Positions 25,509-34,851 of a DNA stretch of 64,000 nucleotides are shown in pieces (position 1 is the stretch's first letter; each line of letters starts with the position of its first letter). The notes beneath the pieces were generated by a model. It was not told the DNA's origin and did no database searches. It was given only the letters and a program-made list of their open reading frames with translations. The stretch covers positions 12,838-76,837 of the forward strand of contig DIXH01000025.1 of NCBI GenBank assembly GCA_002428605.1, written 5' to 3'. The position numbers and the translations under genes were made by a program. This stretch comes from Clostridiaceae bacterium UBA6085. GTDB lineage: Bacteria; Bacillota; Clostridia; Clostridiales; Clostridiaceae.

Positions 25509-26471
25509 ATGGTAAAGATAAGGTATGGAATACTTGGAGCCGCTAACGTGGCACCGAGGTTCATCAGGGCTGTCCAGAACACAACTAATGGTGAAGTCAC
25601 TGCAATCGCATCCAGGGATATCAATAAAGCCCGTAGAATGGCAGAAGGGCATGGAGTGAGGAAATTCTACGGCAGCTATGCTGAGCTTCTAGAGGACCCT
25701 GAAATTGATGCTGTGTACATAGCGACACCGAACAGCCTGCACAAGGAGCATATGATTTTGGGGCTTGAACATGGTAAGCATGTGGTCTGTGAAAAGCCAT
25801 TCACGCTTTTCGAGTCTGATGCCCTTGAGGTGTTCAGCCTGGCAAGGGAAAATGGCCTTTTTGTCATGGAAGCGCAAAAGTCAGTTTTTCTTCCTGTAAC
25901 GGTAGATATAAAGAAGATATTGGATTCTGGGGAGCTTGGCAGGATACGGCTCATCGACTGCTGCCAGTCAGCCACAGGCTTCATCCAGGACTGGTTCTAC
26001 AGAAGGGAGTCAGGTGGAGGCGCTCTGAACGGAAGTCTCAGCTATCCCCTCGAGCATGCCATGTTCCTTACAGGCTCAGAGATTGAAAATGCTGCAGGGA
26101 CTGCAGCGATGGGAGAGACAGGAGTAGACCTTCAGTGCGCAGTTTCAGTGAGCTTTAAGGATGGTACTCTTCTGACATCAAGGATCACGACTCTTGTTGA
26201 AACAAGTGGCATGGCAGTGATCTGGTGTGAAAAGGGACGCGTTGAGATACCTGATTTCTGGAAGGCGAGGCATGCCAGGGTTTTCTTCGACGATGGCAGG
26301 AATATCGAAGTCAGTCATCCATGCGAGCATGAGATGACCTATGAAGTTGTGCACATCAACGGCTGCATAAGGGATGGACTGACTGAAAGCACAGTCATGA
26401 CTGAGAGGATGACGTGCATGTCAGCGAAGACTCTAGAGGAAGTCCGCAGAGAAATATGGCTGGATTTGTGA
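25509..26471 (+). CDS. Gfo/Idh/MocA-family oxidoreductase
   Basis: NAD(P)-dependent sugar or cyclitol dehydrogenase-like protein of 320 residues. N-terminal Rossmann domain: RYGILGAANVAPRFIRAV, then DAVYIATPNSLHKEHMILGLEHGKHVVCEKPF. The CEKP lysine motif is complete, so the catalytic lysine is retained. The C-terminal beta-sheet domain (about 130-250) binds substrate. ATG 25509 lies behind AAAGGAGGATGCC. It stands alone between two terminators. Substrate unknown. Confidence 0.92.
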   Translation: MVKIRYGILGAANVAPRFIRAVQNTTNGEVTAIASRDINKARRMAEGHGVRKFYGSYAELLEDPEIDAVYIATPNSLHKEHMILGLEHGKHVVCEKPFTLFESDALEVFSLARENGLFVMEAQKSVFLPVTVDIKKILDSGELGRIRLIDCCQSATGFIQDWFYRRESGGGALNGSLSYPLEHAMFLTGSEIENAAGTAAMGETGVDLQCAVSVSFKDGTLLTSRITTLVETSGMAVIWCEKGRVEIPDFWKARHARVFFDDGRNIEVSHPCEHEMTYEVVHINGCIRDGLTESTVMTERMTCMSAKTLEEVRREIWLDL

Positions 26472-26575
26472 CCTGGTTTGAATCTTCAGTTAATTTCCGT
26501 TCATATTCGATGATTGAAGGCTCCTGCGATGTATAATATTGTATAAGATACGATTTTACACAAGGAGTTGACACC

Positions 26576-26917
26576 ATGGATATCCGAAGGATTTCAAAGA
26601 TGGCAGTAAGCGTTGCAGCAGCATTTATCATACTGGCAGGCTGTTCCACTAAGACTCCGGAGACTCCAACTGTTACAGGCCTGGAGCTTACTATCGGGGA
26701 GCTTGCAGAATTCGATGGAAAAGCCGGGGCCAAAGCATATATTGCGGTAGATGGAGTCATATATGACGTGACAGATGTCAGGGAATGGGCCGGTGGTTCC
26801 CATTGGGGGAAGTTCGCAGCAGGCCGTGACCTTACGACAGAAATAAAGACATTGTCTCCACATGGAGTATCCAAGCTGTCCGGCGTACCGGTAGTTGGAA
26901 AGATTGTGGACAAGTAG
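26576..26917 (+). CDS. Cytochrome b5-like heme-binding lipoprotein
   Basis: A 113-residue exported lipoprotein with a signal peptide (VSVAAAFIILAG) ending in the lipobox LAGC at Cys23. It carries one cytochrome b5-like heme/steroid-binding domain (about 36-112). The pattern LTIGELAEFDGKAGAKAYIA / VIYDVTDVREW / GGSHWGKFAAGRDLT / SPHG / VVGKI fits the small prokaryotic b5 family. His76 and His96 are the candidate axial heme ligands. It would sit on the outer face of the membrane; its electron partner is not visible. An ATG start with AAGGAG, and a terminator right after. Confidence 0.87.
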   Translation: MDIRRISKMAVSVAAAFIILAGCSTKTPETPTVTGLELTIGELAEFDGKAGAKAYIAVDGVIYDVTDVREWAGGSHWGKFAAGRDLTTEIKTLSPHGVSKLSGVPVVGKIVDK

Positions 26918-26921
26918 TCTT

Positions 26922-26948
26922 ACGGGCCGAAAGGCCCGTTTCTTCTTT
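26922..26948 (+). terminator. Terminator of the b5-like lipoprotein gene
   Basis: ACGGGCC-GAAA-GGCCCGT (26922-26939): a 7-bp GC-rich stem with a GAAA tetraloop, followed by TTTCTTCTTT. Confidence 0.92.
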
Positions 26949-27045
26949 CAAGGAATGTTTGAGGCGAATATTGCTCAGTTGATGAACGGATGCTGAAATG
27001 GTGGTAAACTAATATGGAAAGATGTTACTGAAGGGGAGTGCGGCT

Positions 27046-28170
27046 ATGGGGATCATTATAAGAGAAGCAGCAGCGGGAAAGGTATTGGAAGATTTCGTCA
27101 TGCTACCGTTCAGTCTTTATCAGGGTATCGAAGCCTGGGTACCGCCGATAATTTCTGACAACAAAAAGTATGTCACAGGCAAGAGCAACTATATGAACCA
27201 GGCCGGACCAAATGAAAGGATCGTAGCCTACCTGGATGGAGTTCCTGCAGGAAGGCTGCTCTTCGGGATCAACGAGCACCTGAACCATGCAAAGGGCTTC
27301 AGGGAAGGATACCTGTCACTGTTCGAGTGCACTGACAACCAGACTGTGGCAGCAGCCATGCTTGACCATGCCAGGTCATGGTTCAGGGAGAGGGGTATCG
27401 AGTACATGAAGGGCCCGCTTTCACTGCCGGGCGGTGATGACTACAGGGGCTTTCTCATAGATAACTTCGAGTCTCCAACATATGTCATGCAGACCTATAA
27501 CCACAAGTACTACAATGACCTTTTCATTGCATACGGATTCGATAAGTATCTGGATTGCTACGGCTATGACGTCAAGGACGACCAGGAGGACATCAGGAAG
27601 TTCGAAAGACTTGTGCCCCTTGCCATGAAACGCTATGGCTACACGGTCGACAGGATCGACCTTACAAAAATGGACAGGGAAATGAAGGATGTAAAGAAGA
27701 TAATTGAGAGGTCCTTGCCGGATGACTGGGACGATTTCATTCCTCCAAATGATGAGGAGATCGCTCTTATTGCAAAGCAGCTCATACCATACGCAGACCC
27801 TGACTTCATCTATATCGCAAGGACGCTTGAAGGAGAGCCAATTGGCTTCGACATAGCTCTTCCGGATTACAATATGGTGCTTAAACGGATGAATGGAAGG
27901 CTTCTGCCGTTCGGAATATTTAAGTACATCAGGTACAGGAAGAAGATCGACAGGCTGAGGGTCTTTGTCCTCTTTGTCGTGCCTGAGTACAGGAAGAAGG
28001 GTGTTTCAGGTGCCATATATCTAAATATGTGGAGAAAAGGCATAGAGAAGGGCTACAAGAGGGGTGAAGCCTCTACCATCTGGGAATACAACAAGCCAAT
28101 GATAACAGATATAAAGGAGTTCATCGGGGAGCCGTACAAGACATACAGGCTCTACAGGATGAATGTTTAG
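27046..28170 (+). CDS. GNAT-like acyltransferase of the YghO type
   Basis: A 374-residue protein with a recognisable N-terminal block (VLEDFVMLPFSLYQGIEAWVPPII then GRLLFGINEHLN), a central acyl-CoA-type region (ARSWFRERGIEYMKGPLSLPGGDDYRGFLIDNFESPTYVMQTYNHKYYNDLF), and a C-terminal GNAT fold (YIARTLEGEPIGFDIALPDYN, then VVPEYRKKGVSGAIYLNMW). It fits the widespread YghO/GNAT-like family of unknown function. ATG 27046 follows GGGGAG; an upstream in-frame ATG (27022) adds eight residues without a better site. The oligoendopeptidase gene starts nine bases after the stop, so the two are co-transcribed. Confidence 0.72.
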   Translation: MGIIIREAAAGKVLEDFVMLPFSLYQGIEAWVPPIISDNKKYVTGKSNYMNQAGPNERIVAYLDGVPAGRLLFGINEHLNHAKGFREGYLSLFECTDNQTVAAAMLDHARSWFRERGIEYMKGPLSLPGGDDYRGFLIDNFESPTYVMQTYNHKYYNDLFIAYGFDKYLDCYGYDVKDDQEDIRKFERLVPLAMKRYGYTVDRIDLTKMDREMKDVKKIIERSLPDDWDDFIPPNDEEIALIAKQLIPYADPDFIYIARTLEGEPIGFDIALPDYNMVLKRMNGRLLPFGIFKYIRYRKKIDRLRVFVLFVVPEYRKKGVSGAIYLNMWRKGIEKGYKRGEASTIWEYNKPMITDIKEFIGEPYKTYRLYRMNV

Positions 28171-28179
28171 GATATTGAT

Positions 28180-30000
28180 ATGGGAAGAAAACTGATTGAA
28201 AGAAAAGATGTGGAGCTTGCCCTGACATGGGACCTGTCGCCGCTTTATGATTCTGTGGAAAGCCTGAAGAGCGATGTGGATAGGATCCTCACACTATCCC
28301 GTAAGCTTGAGGAAGACTTCCAGGGTAAACTTCATGACAGTGCTGCGATAAATTTGTGCCTTGACAAAATGAGGGAGATACTTCCGGTCATGGGAAGGAC
28401 AGGAGCTTACTCACATCTCAGACTCATGGCTGATACGACTGATAATTCAAGCCTTGAGCTCAAGGCAATGGTATCCGATGCCCTTGCGAAGGCAAGAAGC
28501 ATGCTGAGCTTCATCGATACGGAGATACTGGAAGCTGATGAGGAAACATTGAGGAAAGCAATCGATGGATCCGATGAGAACAGGCATTATCTCAAAGACC
28601 TTCTGAGGTACAGGCCACACATCCTGGGAAAGGAAGTAGAGAAAGTCATATCGACCCTTGGAACGGTCCTTGAGGCCCCCTACAACATATACAACAGAGC
28701 AAAGCTGGCGGATATGGACTTCGAGACATTCATGGCAGGAGGAAGGGAGAACCCTCTGGGATTCGTCCTATTTGAGAACGGATATGAGTTCGAGACTGAT
28801 ACTGAAATAAGAAGGGCAGCCTTCAGGGCGTTCTCAGATAAATTGGCTAAATACCAGAACACCGTCGCTTCGGTATATCAGACAAAGCTCTCGACCGAGA
28901 AGGCACTAGCTGAGATCAGAGGCTTCAGCTCAGTCACCGAGAGTCTTCTTTTCAGCCAGAAGGTGTCAAGGGATATGTACGACAGGCAGATAGACCTGAT
29001 ATATGAGAAGCTTGCACCGCATATGAGAAGGTTTTCCGGAATCCTTATGAGGATCCACAAGCTTGAAGAAATGAGATATGAGGACCTGAAGCTTGCTGTT
29101 GACCCCACCTTCGAACCAGGCATAACTGTAGCTGAAGCGAAGGAGCATCTCCTTCAGGGTCTGTCCGTGCTGGGAAGTGAATATACTGGAATGGTAGGCA
29201 GGGCTTTTGATGAGAGATGGATCGACTTTGTCCAGAACAGGGGGAAGTCCACCGGAGCCTTCTGTTCAAGTCCTTACGGAGCACACCCTTACATACTGAT
29301 TTCCTGGACAGAGAGGATGAGGGAGGTATTCGTGCTCGCACATGAACTGGGACATGCCGGACACTTCCAGCTTAGCCACATCAGGCAGAACGTATTCGAC
29401 TCCAGGCCTTCCCTTTACTTCATAGAGGCACCTTCTACCATGAACGAGATGCTGATGGCGAACCATCTGGTAAAATCAAATGGAGATGCAAGGTTCAGGA
29501 GATGGGTATACTCGACCATGATATCAAGGACTTACTATCACAATTTCGTGACACATCTCCTTGAGGCAAGGTACCAGAGAGAGGTGTACAGGATAATCGA
29601 GAATGGCGGAAGTGTGACCGCAGCAAGGCTTAACAGCATATTCAGGGAGGTACTTGAGGGCTTCTGGGGTGACTCTGTAAAGATCACAGAAGGAGCTGAG
29701 CTTACATGGATGAGGCAGCCCCACTATTTCATGGGTCTTTACCCATACACGTACAGTGCAGGACTTACAATTGCCACCGAGGTGGCAAGGAGAGTTGAAA
29801 GCGGAGACAGCTCTGCCATAGAGGGCTGGAAAAGGACACTTGAAGCTGGAGGGACACTTGATCCCATTGAGCTCGCAAGGCTTGCCGGCGTAGACATAAC
29901 ATCGGACAAGCCGCTTCTTGAAACCATCGAAAGGATAGGCTTTCTGATAGGTGAGATAGAGAGGCTGACTGATGAGATTGAAACTGATAAATTGAACTGA
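28180..30000 (+). CDS. pepF: Oligoendopeptidase F (M3B family zinc peptidase)
   Basis: Cytoplasmic metallopeptidase that cuts short peptides. The zinc site is HELGH at 388-392 within LAHELGHAGHF; the third ligand is the Glu in FIEAPSTMNEML downstream. The N-terminal oligopeptidase F domain (about 110-190) precedes the M3 catalytic domain (about 200-590). 606 residues is the usual size. It lies between the GNAT-like gene and mscS, with short gaps (9 and 10 bases), forming a three-gene unit. The upstream Shine-Dalgarno is weak (GGATATTGAT), consistent with translational coupling to the preceding gene. Confidence 0.95.
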   Translation: MGRKLIERKDVELALTWDLSPLYDSVESLKSDVDRILTLSRKLEEDFQGKLHDSAAINLCLDKMREILPVMGRTGAYSHLRLMADTTDNSSLELKAMVSDALAKARSMLSFIDTEILEADEETLRKAIDGSDENRHYLKDLLRYRPHILGKEVEKVISTLGTVLEAPYNIYNRAKLADMDFETFMAGGRENPLGFVLFENGYEFETDTEIRRAAFRAFSDKLAKYQNTVASVYQTKLSTEKALAEIRGFSSVTESLLFSQKVSRDMYDRQIDLIYEKLAPHMRRFSGILMRIHKLEEMRYEDLKLAVDPTFEPGITVAEAKEHLLQGLSVLGSEYTGMVGRAFDERWIDFVQNRGKSTGAFCSSPYGAHPYILISWTERMREVFVLAHELGHAGHFQLSHIRQNVFDSRPSLYFIEAPSTMNEMLMANHLVKSNGDARFRRWVYSTMISRTYYHNFVTHLLEARYQREVYRIIENGGSVTAARLNSIFREVLEGFWGDSVKITEGAELTWMRQPHYFMGLYPYTYSAGLTIATEVARRVESGDSSAIEGWKRTLEAGGTLDPIELARLAGVDITSDKPLLETIERIGFLIGEIERLTDEIETDKLN

Positions 30001-30010
30001 CGGAGGAAAA

Positions 30011-30829
30011 ATGGAAAAGCTTAATGAATTCTTTTTTGATTACGGAATGAAGATACTTGCCGCAATACTTGTGATCGTAGTTGGGTCATACCTTGTAAGG
30101 CTCGTTATGAGGATGGTCGAAAAGGCTCTTGCAAAGAGCACTGTTGACATATCCCTCCACACATTCATAAAGACAGTGGTAAGGCTTCTCATGCAGATAG
30201 TCGTGCTGCTCACCGCAGCCGGAGTGCTCGATATCCCAAGCACCACCTTCATAACGATACTGGGATCAGCTGGTCTTGCCATAGGTCTTGCGCTGAAGGA
30301 CAGTCTCGGGAATTTTGCAGGAGGAATACTTCTCTTGTCATTTCGGCCATTCAAGGTCGGGGACTACATAGAATCTGATGGAGTAGGAGGTACTGTAAAG
30401 GACATCCACATACTCTATACGCACCTTAATACACCGGACAACAGGCGGGTGATGATACCCAACGGAATACTTGCCAATGCAAGGATCACGAACTACTCGA
30501 CCGAGGACAGGCGAAGGCTTGAACTGATATTCGGAGTGGCATACGGCTCCGATATAGAAAAGGTGAAGGCTGCAATAAACGAAGTGATCGCAGCGAATCC
30601 GATGGTCATCATGGACCCGGAACCTATCGTCAGGATGCAGGCCCACAGGGAAAGTGCCGTTGAGATAACCGTAAAGGTATGGTGTCTCAAGGAAAACTAC
30701 TGGAATCTTCACTATGACATGCATGAGCAGGTCAAGGCATCCTTCGACAGGAACGGGATCTCGATTCCATATCCTACCAGAAGCATACGCGTAGTGAAGG
30801 ATACTGCTGAGACCGATACGATCGGATAG
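30011..30829 (+). CDS. mscS: MscS-family small-conductance mechanosensitive channel
   Basis: Osmotic emergency valve in the cell membrane. Three N-terminal helices (about 10-30, 55-75 and 80-110), the last being the glycine/alanine pore helix in ITILGSAGLAIGLALKDSLGNFAGGI. A beta domain follows, with FKVGDYIESDGVGGTVKDIHILYT and the conserved PNG (MIPNGILANARITNYS). An alpha/beta C-terminal domain completes the 272 residues. SD CGGAGG lies just before ATG 30011. Last gene of the GNAT-pepF-mscS unit, followed by a strong hairpin. Confidence 0.95.
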   Translation: MEKLNEFFFDYGMKILAAILVIVVGSYLVRLVMRMVEKALAKSTVDISLHTFIKTVVRLLMQIVVLLTAAGVLDIPSTTFITILGSAGLAIGLALKDSLGNFAGGILLLSFRPFKVGDYIESDGVGGTVKDIHILYTHLNTPDNRRVMIPNGILANARITNYSTEDRRRLELIFGVAYGSDIEKVKAAINEVIAANPMVIMDPEPIVRMQAHRESAVEITVKVWCLKENYWNLHYDMHEQVKASFDRNGISIPYPTRSIRVVKDTAETDTIG

Positions 30830-30866
30830 AAATTGCCGGTAAAGAAAGATATGGATAAACATAGGT

Positions 30867-30909
30867 CGTGCATAGTCTGATTGGAATGCAATCAGACTGC
30901 ACGGCTTTT
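30867..30909 (+). terminator. Terminator after mscS
   Basis: CGTGCA-T-AGTCTGATTG pairs with CAATCAGACT-TGCACG-like sequence (30867-30903), a stem of about 15 bp with one bulge and a GAATG loop, followed by GCTTTTCC. Confidence 0.85.
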
Positions 30910-30927
30910 CCATAAGGAGGGATTCAA

Positions 30928-32367
30928 TTGTACGACGTTGCTGTCATAGGTGCAGGTATTGTCGGTGCATGCACAGTCTATGAACTTTCAAGGCTGGACA
31001 TTTCAGTATGCCTTATCGAAAAGGAAAATGATGCGGCAGCAGGAGCCACAAAGGCAAATTCAGCGCTTGTGCATGCCGGCTTCGATCCTGAAGAGGGTAC
31101 CCTTATGGCTAGGTTCAATGTCGAAGGCTGCTCCATGTTCGAGAGGCTTTCAAAGGAAGCAGGATTCCCTTACATAAGGAACGGTGCTCTGGTCCTTGCC
31201 TTTTCAGAAGAAGACCTTGATACGATAGGAATGCTGTATAAAAGAGGGGTTGCGAACGGCGTCAAAGGCCTTAGGATCATTGACAGAGAGGAGCTATTGC
31301 TGCTTGAGCCTAATTTGGGAGCGCAAGTATCAGGCGCGCTCCTTGCTCCTTCTGCAGGCATAGTGGGACCATGGGAGATGTGCATGGCCCTAATAGTGAA
31401 AGCTGCAAACAGGGGCGTATCCCTTCGCTTCAGGAATACTGTCACAGGAATAAGGAAAACGACTGATTTCTTTGAGATCGAGATAAATGGCGGGGAGTCA
31501 CAGGTTCAGGCGAAGAGGATAGTCAACGCCGCCGGGATCCATGCTGATGAGATAATGGAGATGGCAGGTGAAAAGGAGTTTACGATATTGCCGCGCAAGG
31601 GGCAGTATTACGTACTTGACAAAAGCCAGGGCACTCTGGTTTCGCATACACTGTTCCAGTGCCCGTCTGACAGGGGCAAGGGAGTAATGGTCACTCCGAC
31701 TGTGCATGGGAACCTGCTTGTGGGTCCTGACTCAGGGCCTGCAGAAGGCAAGGAGGACAAGGCAACATCAAGGGAGGGGCTTGAGGTGGTAAAGGAGAGT
31801 GCACTCCGTTCAGTTGAATCGATCAACTTCAGGGATACCATAAGGAATTATGCTGGACTTCGGGCATATTCTGACAGGAAGGATTTCATAATAGAGGAAT
31901 CAGCGTCTGTAAGGGGCCTTATCAACCTTGCGGGAATCAAGTCACCCGGCCTTACTGCAGCTCCTGCAATCGCCTGGGAGGCTCTGAGGCTTCTTGAGTC
32001 TACAGGACTGCATATGGCGCCAAGGCCTGAAAAAAACGACCCTGAAGTGAGAGCGAAATACAGCGAGATGAACGATGAGGAGAAGCAGGCCGTAATACAG
32101 GAAAATCCAGCCTATGGCAGGGTGATCTGCAGATGCGAGGGGATAACCGAAGGTGAGATAATTGAATCACTTAAAGGACCCTTGGGGGCAGTATCACAAG
32201 ATGGAGTGAAGAGAAGGGTTAGGCCTGGCTCAGGCAGATGCCAGGGAGGCTTCTGCGGACCTAAGGTGATTGAAATAATCTCCAGGGAGCTGAATATAAA
32301 GCCGTGGGAGGTGCCGCTAGACCTTGACGGGTCCTACGTACTCGGAGGTGAGGAAGATGGATCATGA
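30928..32367 (+). CDS. GlpA-like FAD oxidoreductase with BFD [2Fe-2S] domain (paralogue 1)
   Basis: DAO-type FAD enzyme similar to anaerobic glycerol-3-phosphate dehydrogenase subunit A. N-terminal FAD motif: VAVIGAGIVGACTVYELSR, then ATKANSALVHAGFD. The catalytic domain runs to about 375. A C-terminal BFD-like domain (about 395-470) has CRCEG and GRCQGGFC, four cysteines for a [2Fe-2S] cluster. The start is TTG 30928 behind AAGGAGG. It overlaps the next FAD gene by 11 bases, and DUF1667 follows: the FAD/FAD/DUF1667 trio is a known clostridial arrangement annotated as a G3P dehydrogenase complex. No glpK or glpF is nearby, so the substrate is unproven. Confidence 0.88.
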   Translation: MYDVAVIGAGIVGACTVYELSRLDISVCLIEKENDAAAGATKANSALVHAGFDPEEGTLMARFNVEGCSMFERLSKEAGFPYIRNGALVLAFSEEDLDTIGMLYKRGVANGVKGLRIIDREELLLLEPNLGAQVSGALLAPSAGIVGPWEMCMALIVKAANRGVSLRFRNTVTGIRKTTDFFEIEINGGESQVQAKRIVNAAGIHADEIMEMAGEKEFTILPRKGQYYVLDKSQGTLVSHTLFQCPSDRGKGVMVTPTVHGNLLVGPDSGPAEGKEDKATSREGLEVVKESALRSVESINFRDTIRNYAGLRAYSDRKDFIIEESASVRGLINLAGIKSPGLTAAPAIAWEALRLLESTGLHMAPRPEKNDPEVRAKYSEMNDEEKQAVIQENPAYGRVICRCEGITEGEIIESLKGPLGAVSQDGVKRRVRPGSGRCQGGFCGPKVIEIISRELNIKPWEVPLDLDGSYVLGGEEDGS

Positions 32368-33619
32368 TATAGCAATCATCGGGGCTGGTCCTGCTGGAAT
32401 GGCGGCAGCCATCGAGGCGAAAAGATCTGGAGCCGGATCCGTTATTATAATCGACAGGGACATTGAAACCGGCGGGATACTAAACCAGTGCATACACTCA
32501 GGCTTCGGGCTGCTAAGGTTCAATGAAGAGCTGACAGGACCTGAATATGCGGAAAGGTACTCAAGATCCATGTGCGAAGCAGGTGTCACTGTCTTGCCTG
32601 ATACCATGGTAATGAGCCTTCAGTGCAATGGACATGAAAAGATAGTACGGGCAATTAACCCTTCACATGGGATAATGGAAATACGTGCAAAGGCTGTCAT
32701 ACTGGCCATGGGCTGCCGCGAAAGGACAAGGGGAGCCATACAGATCCCGGGAGACAGGCCATCAGGGGTGCTTACTGCCGGGGCTGCACAGAGGTACGTC
32801 AACATCGAAGGACACAAGGTAGGAAGGAAGGTTGTGGTTCTGGGTTCAGGGGACATCGGCCTGATCATGGCAAGGCGATTGACGCTGGAAGGGGCAAAGG
32901 TCCTGGCATGTGTGGAGATAATGCCGTATTCAAGCGGTTTGAACAGAAATATAGTGCAGTGCCTCGATGATTTTGGCATACCCCTCCTCCTGTCGCATGC
33001 TGTGACGAAGATCACAGGGAAAAGAAGGCTTGAGGGAGTTGTGATCGCTGAGGTGGGAAAGGACAGGATTCCTGTAGCCGGTACGGAAAGGTTTGTTGAG
33101 TGCGATACGCTGCTTCTTTCAGTTGGCCTCATACCTGAGAATGAAATAACAGCGGGAGCAGGGATCGAGATCGATCCTGGGACCAGGGGACCATACGTGG
33201 ACGGCTCCATGGAAACCTCCATGGAAGGAGTTTTCGCATGCGGCAATGTGGTCCATGTCAACGACCTTGTGGACTATGTCAGCATGGAAGGGGAAAAGGC
33301 AGGAAGAAGCGCAGCTGATTATGTAAGGGCAGGAGCTGAGGCAAAAGGAAGGAAGATAGGCGTACTTGCAGGAAATGGAGTGTCATATGTCGTACCCCAG
33401 CATTTATCTCCAGTTACCGGCCCTGGAACCACTGAGTTCTCCTTAAGGGCTGACCGGGTATTCAAGAATGCATACCTGGTATTAAGGGATGAAACCGGAA
33501 CTGTGATGAAAAGGGTAAGGAGACCGAGGATAACTCCGGGGGAAATGGAGAGGATCTCTATAAAAAACGAGACCATGAGCAGTGATTCAGATATGACCAT
33601 TTCAATCGAGGAGGTGTGA
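32357..33619 (+). CDS. GlpB-like NAD(P)/FAD-dependent oxidoreductase
   Basis: Pyridine-nucleotide-disulfide-type flavoprotein of 420 residues. The FAD-binding motif is IAIIGAGPAGMAAAIEA at the N-terminus, and a second Rossmann motif is VVVLGSGDIGLIMARRL near 165 for NAD(P). The C-terminal flavin motif is GVFACGNVVHVNDLVDYVS. ATG 32357 is used because GGAGGTGAGG lies just upstream, inside the end of the preceding gene. It probably passes electrons from the GlpA-like subunit to NAD(P) or the DUF1667 protein. Similar proteins sit with opine/hydroxyproline enzymes (HcnB type) as well as G3P systems, so other amines or acids are possible substrates. Confidence 0.87.
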   Translation: MDHDIAIIGAGPAGMAAAIEAKRSGAGSVIIIDRDIETGGILNQCIHSGFGLLRFNEELTGPEYAERYSRSMCEAGVTVLPDTMVMSLQCNGHEKIVRAINPSHGIMEIRAKAVILAMGCRERTRGAIQIPGDRPSGVLTAGAAQRYVNIEGHKVGRKVVVLGSGDIGLIMARRLTLEGAKVLACVEIMPYSSGLNRNIVQCLDDFGIPLLLSHAVTKITGKRRLEGVVIAEVGKDRIPVAGTERFVECDTLLLSVGLIPENEITAGAGIEIDPGTRGPYVDGSMETSMEGVFACGNVVHVNDLVDYVSMEGEKAGRSAADYVRAGAEAKGRKIGVLAGNGVSYVVPQHLSPVTGPGTTEFSLRADRVFKNAYLVLRDETGTVMKRVRRPRITPGEMERISIKNETMSSDSDMTISIEEV

Positions 33620-33622
33620 GGA

Positions 33623-33982
33623 TTGGCAGAGCTTATATGCATTGTATGCCCGAGAGGCTGTCTTCTTAAGGTTGAGACGAACACAGATGGATATTTTGTC
33701 ACGGGGAATTCCTGTCCCAGAGGAGTACCATATGCAGTAAGGGAAATGACTGATCCAAGGCGAATGGTTTCTTCGAGCGCAAGGATCGAAGGGGCTGTCC
33801 ACAGGAGGCTTCCTGTAAAGACGAGCAAAAGTGTCCCTAAAGGACTCGTGCTCAGTATATGCGAAGAGATAGGAAGTCTTGTGGTTAAGGCGCCTGTTGG
33901 TTTAGGTGATGTCATCATAAGGGATGTTCTTGGGACCGGGGCGGATGTTATCGCTTCAAGGACAATGGAAAGAGTTCCATAG
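33623..33982 (+). CDS. DUF1667 cysteine-rich protein of the GlpA/GlpB-like complex
   Basis: A 119-residue cytoplasmic protein with CIVCPRGC at the N-terminus and a third/fourth cysteine region (NSCPRG near 30), followed by YAVREMTDPRRM and a KTSKSVPK segment. This is DUF1667, found with GlpA-like flavoproteins and probably carrying a metal or Fe-S site. The start is TTG 33623 behind GAGGTG, three bases after the preceding stop. Third member of the redox unit; no biochemical role is established. Confidence 0.88.
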   Translation: MAELICIVCPRGCLLKVETNTDGYFVTGNSCPRGVPYAVREMTDPRRMVSSSARIEGAVHRRLPVKTSKSVPKGLVLSICEEIGSLVVKAPVGLGDVIIRDVLGTGADVIASRTMERVP

Positions 33983-34035
33983 TCCTATGACGTGCTGTAG
34001 AATTGTATCATAAGGAAGAAACTGGAGGTTTTGAC

Positions 34036-34851
34036 ATGGATGACCTGGACCTTGGGAAGATATCAGGACACATCAACACATCATGGCTGGGAAGGACTGC
34101 AGTTATGGTAGAATCCGTTGATTCCACCAACAGCTGGCTCAAGGAGCGTGCGGAGGAAGGAAGCGCAAAGGACGGTACTGTAGTAATTGCAAGGATGCAG
34201 ACAGGAGGAAGGGGAAGGCTTGGAAGAAGCTTCCATTCACCTGAAGGCGGACTATACATGTCCTTTTTCATCAGGAAGCCTGACACGAAGATGGACACCT
34301 CCCTTGCTACCATAGCAGCTGCCGTCTCAGCGAGAGATGCGATACATGAGCTATGCGGCATAAGACCCAGGCTCAAATGGGTGAATGATGTATACATGGG
34401 TGACAGGAAGGTTGGAGGGATACTTGTTGAAGGAAAGTTTGACCCGGTAGGGAAAACGATGGACCATCTTGTCATAGGTATAGGAATCAACGTTGCAACA
34501 GGAGAATTTCCCGATGAACTGAAGGAAATTGCGTCTTCTATCGTCAATGAGACAGGAATCCAAATAAGCAGAAGCCTCCTATGTGCCAGGATCGCAGACA
34601 ACCTTGAAAAGATGCTCAGGGAGACCATCGAGGATCCTGAAGGGTTAGTTGAAGACTACAAAGGGTCCCTGATGTATATCGGCCATGAGATCACGGTAAC
34701 CACCGGAGGCAGGGTGAGACCCGCAAGGCTTGTCGGAGTGGACAGGAAGGGTGGACTTATGGTCAGGTACCTGGATTCCGAGGATGAAGGGACATCTGTA
34801 ATCAGCTCAGGAGAGGTTACCATAAGGGGTGGAGCTGGAAATGGTGCATGA
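34036..34851 (+). CDS. birA: Biotin-[acetyl-CoA-carboxylase] ligase, class I (no HTH)
   Basis: Attaches biotin to carboxylase carrier proteins through biotinyl-AMP. The catalytic domain shows the biotin loop GGRGRLGRSFHSPEGGLYMS, LKWVNDVYMGDRKVGGILVE and the ending beta domain. At 271 residues it lacks the N-terminal winged helix of class II BirA, so it should not act as a repressor. ATG 34036 follows GGAGG. Its end overlaps the second GlpA-like gene, so the two are coupled. No biotin synthesis or carboxylase gene is nearby. Confidence 0.95.
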   Translation: MDDLDLGKISGHINTSWLGRTAVMVESVDSTNSWLKERAEEGSAKDGTVVIARMQTGGRGRLGRSFHSPEGGLYMSFFIRKPDTKMDTSLATIAAAVSARDAIHELCGIRPRLKWVNDVYMGDRKVGGILVEGKFDPVGKTMDHLVIGIGINVATGEFPDELKEIASSIVNETGIQISRSLLCARIADNLEKMLRETIEDPEGLVEDYKGSLMYIGHEITVTTGGRVRPARLVGVDRKGGLMVRYLDSEDEGTSVISSGEVTIRGGAGNGA

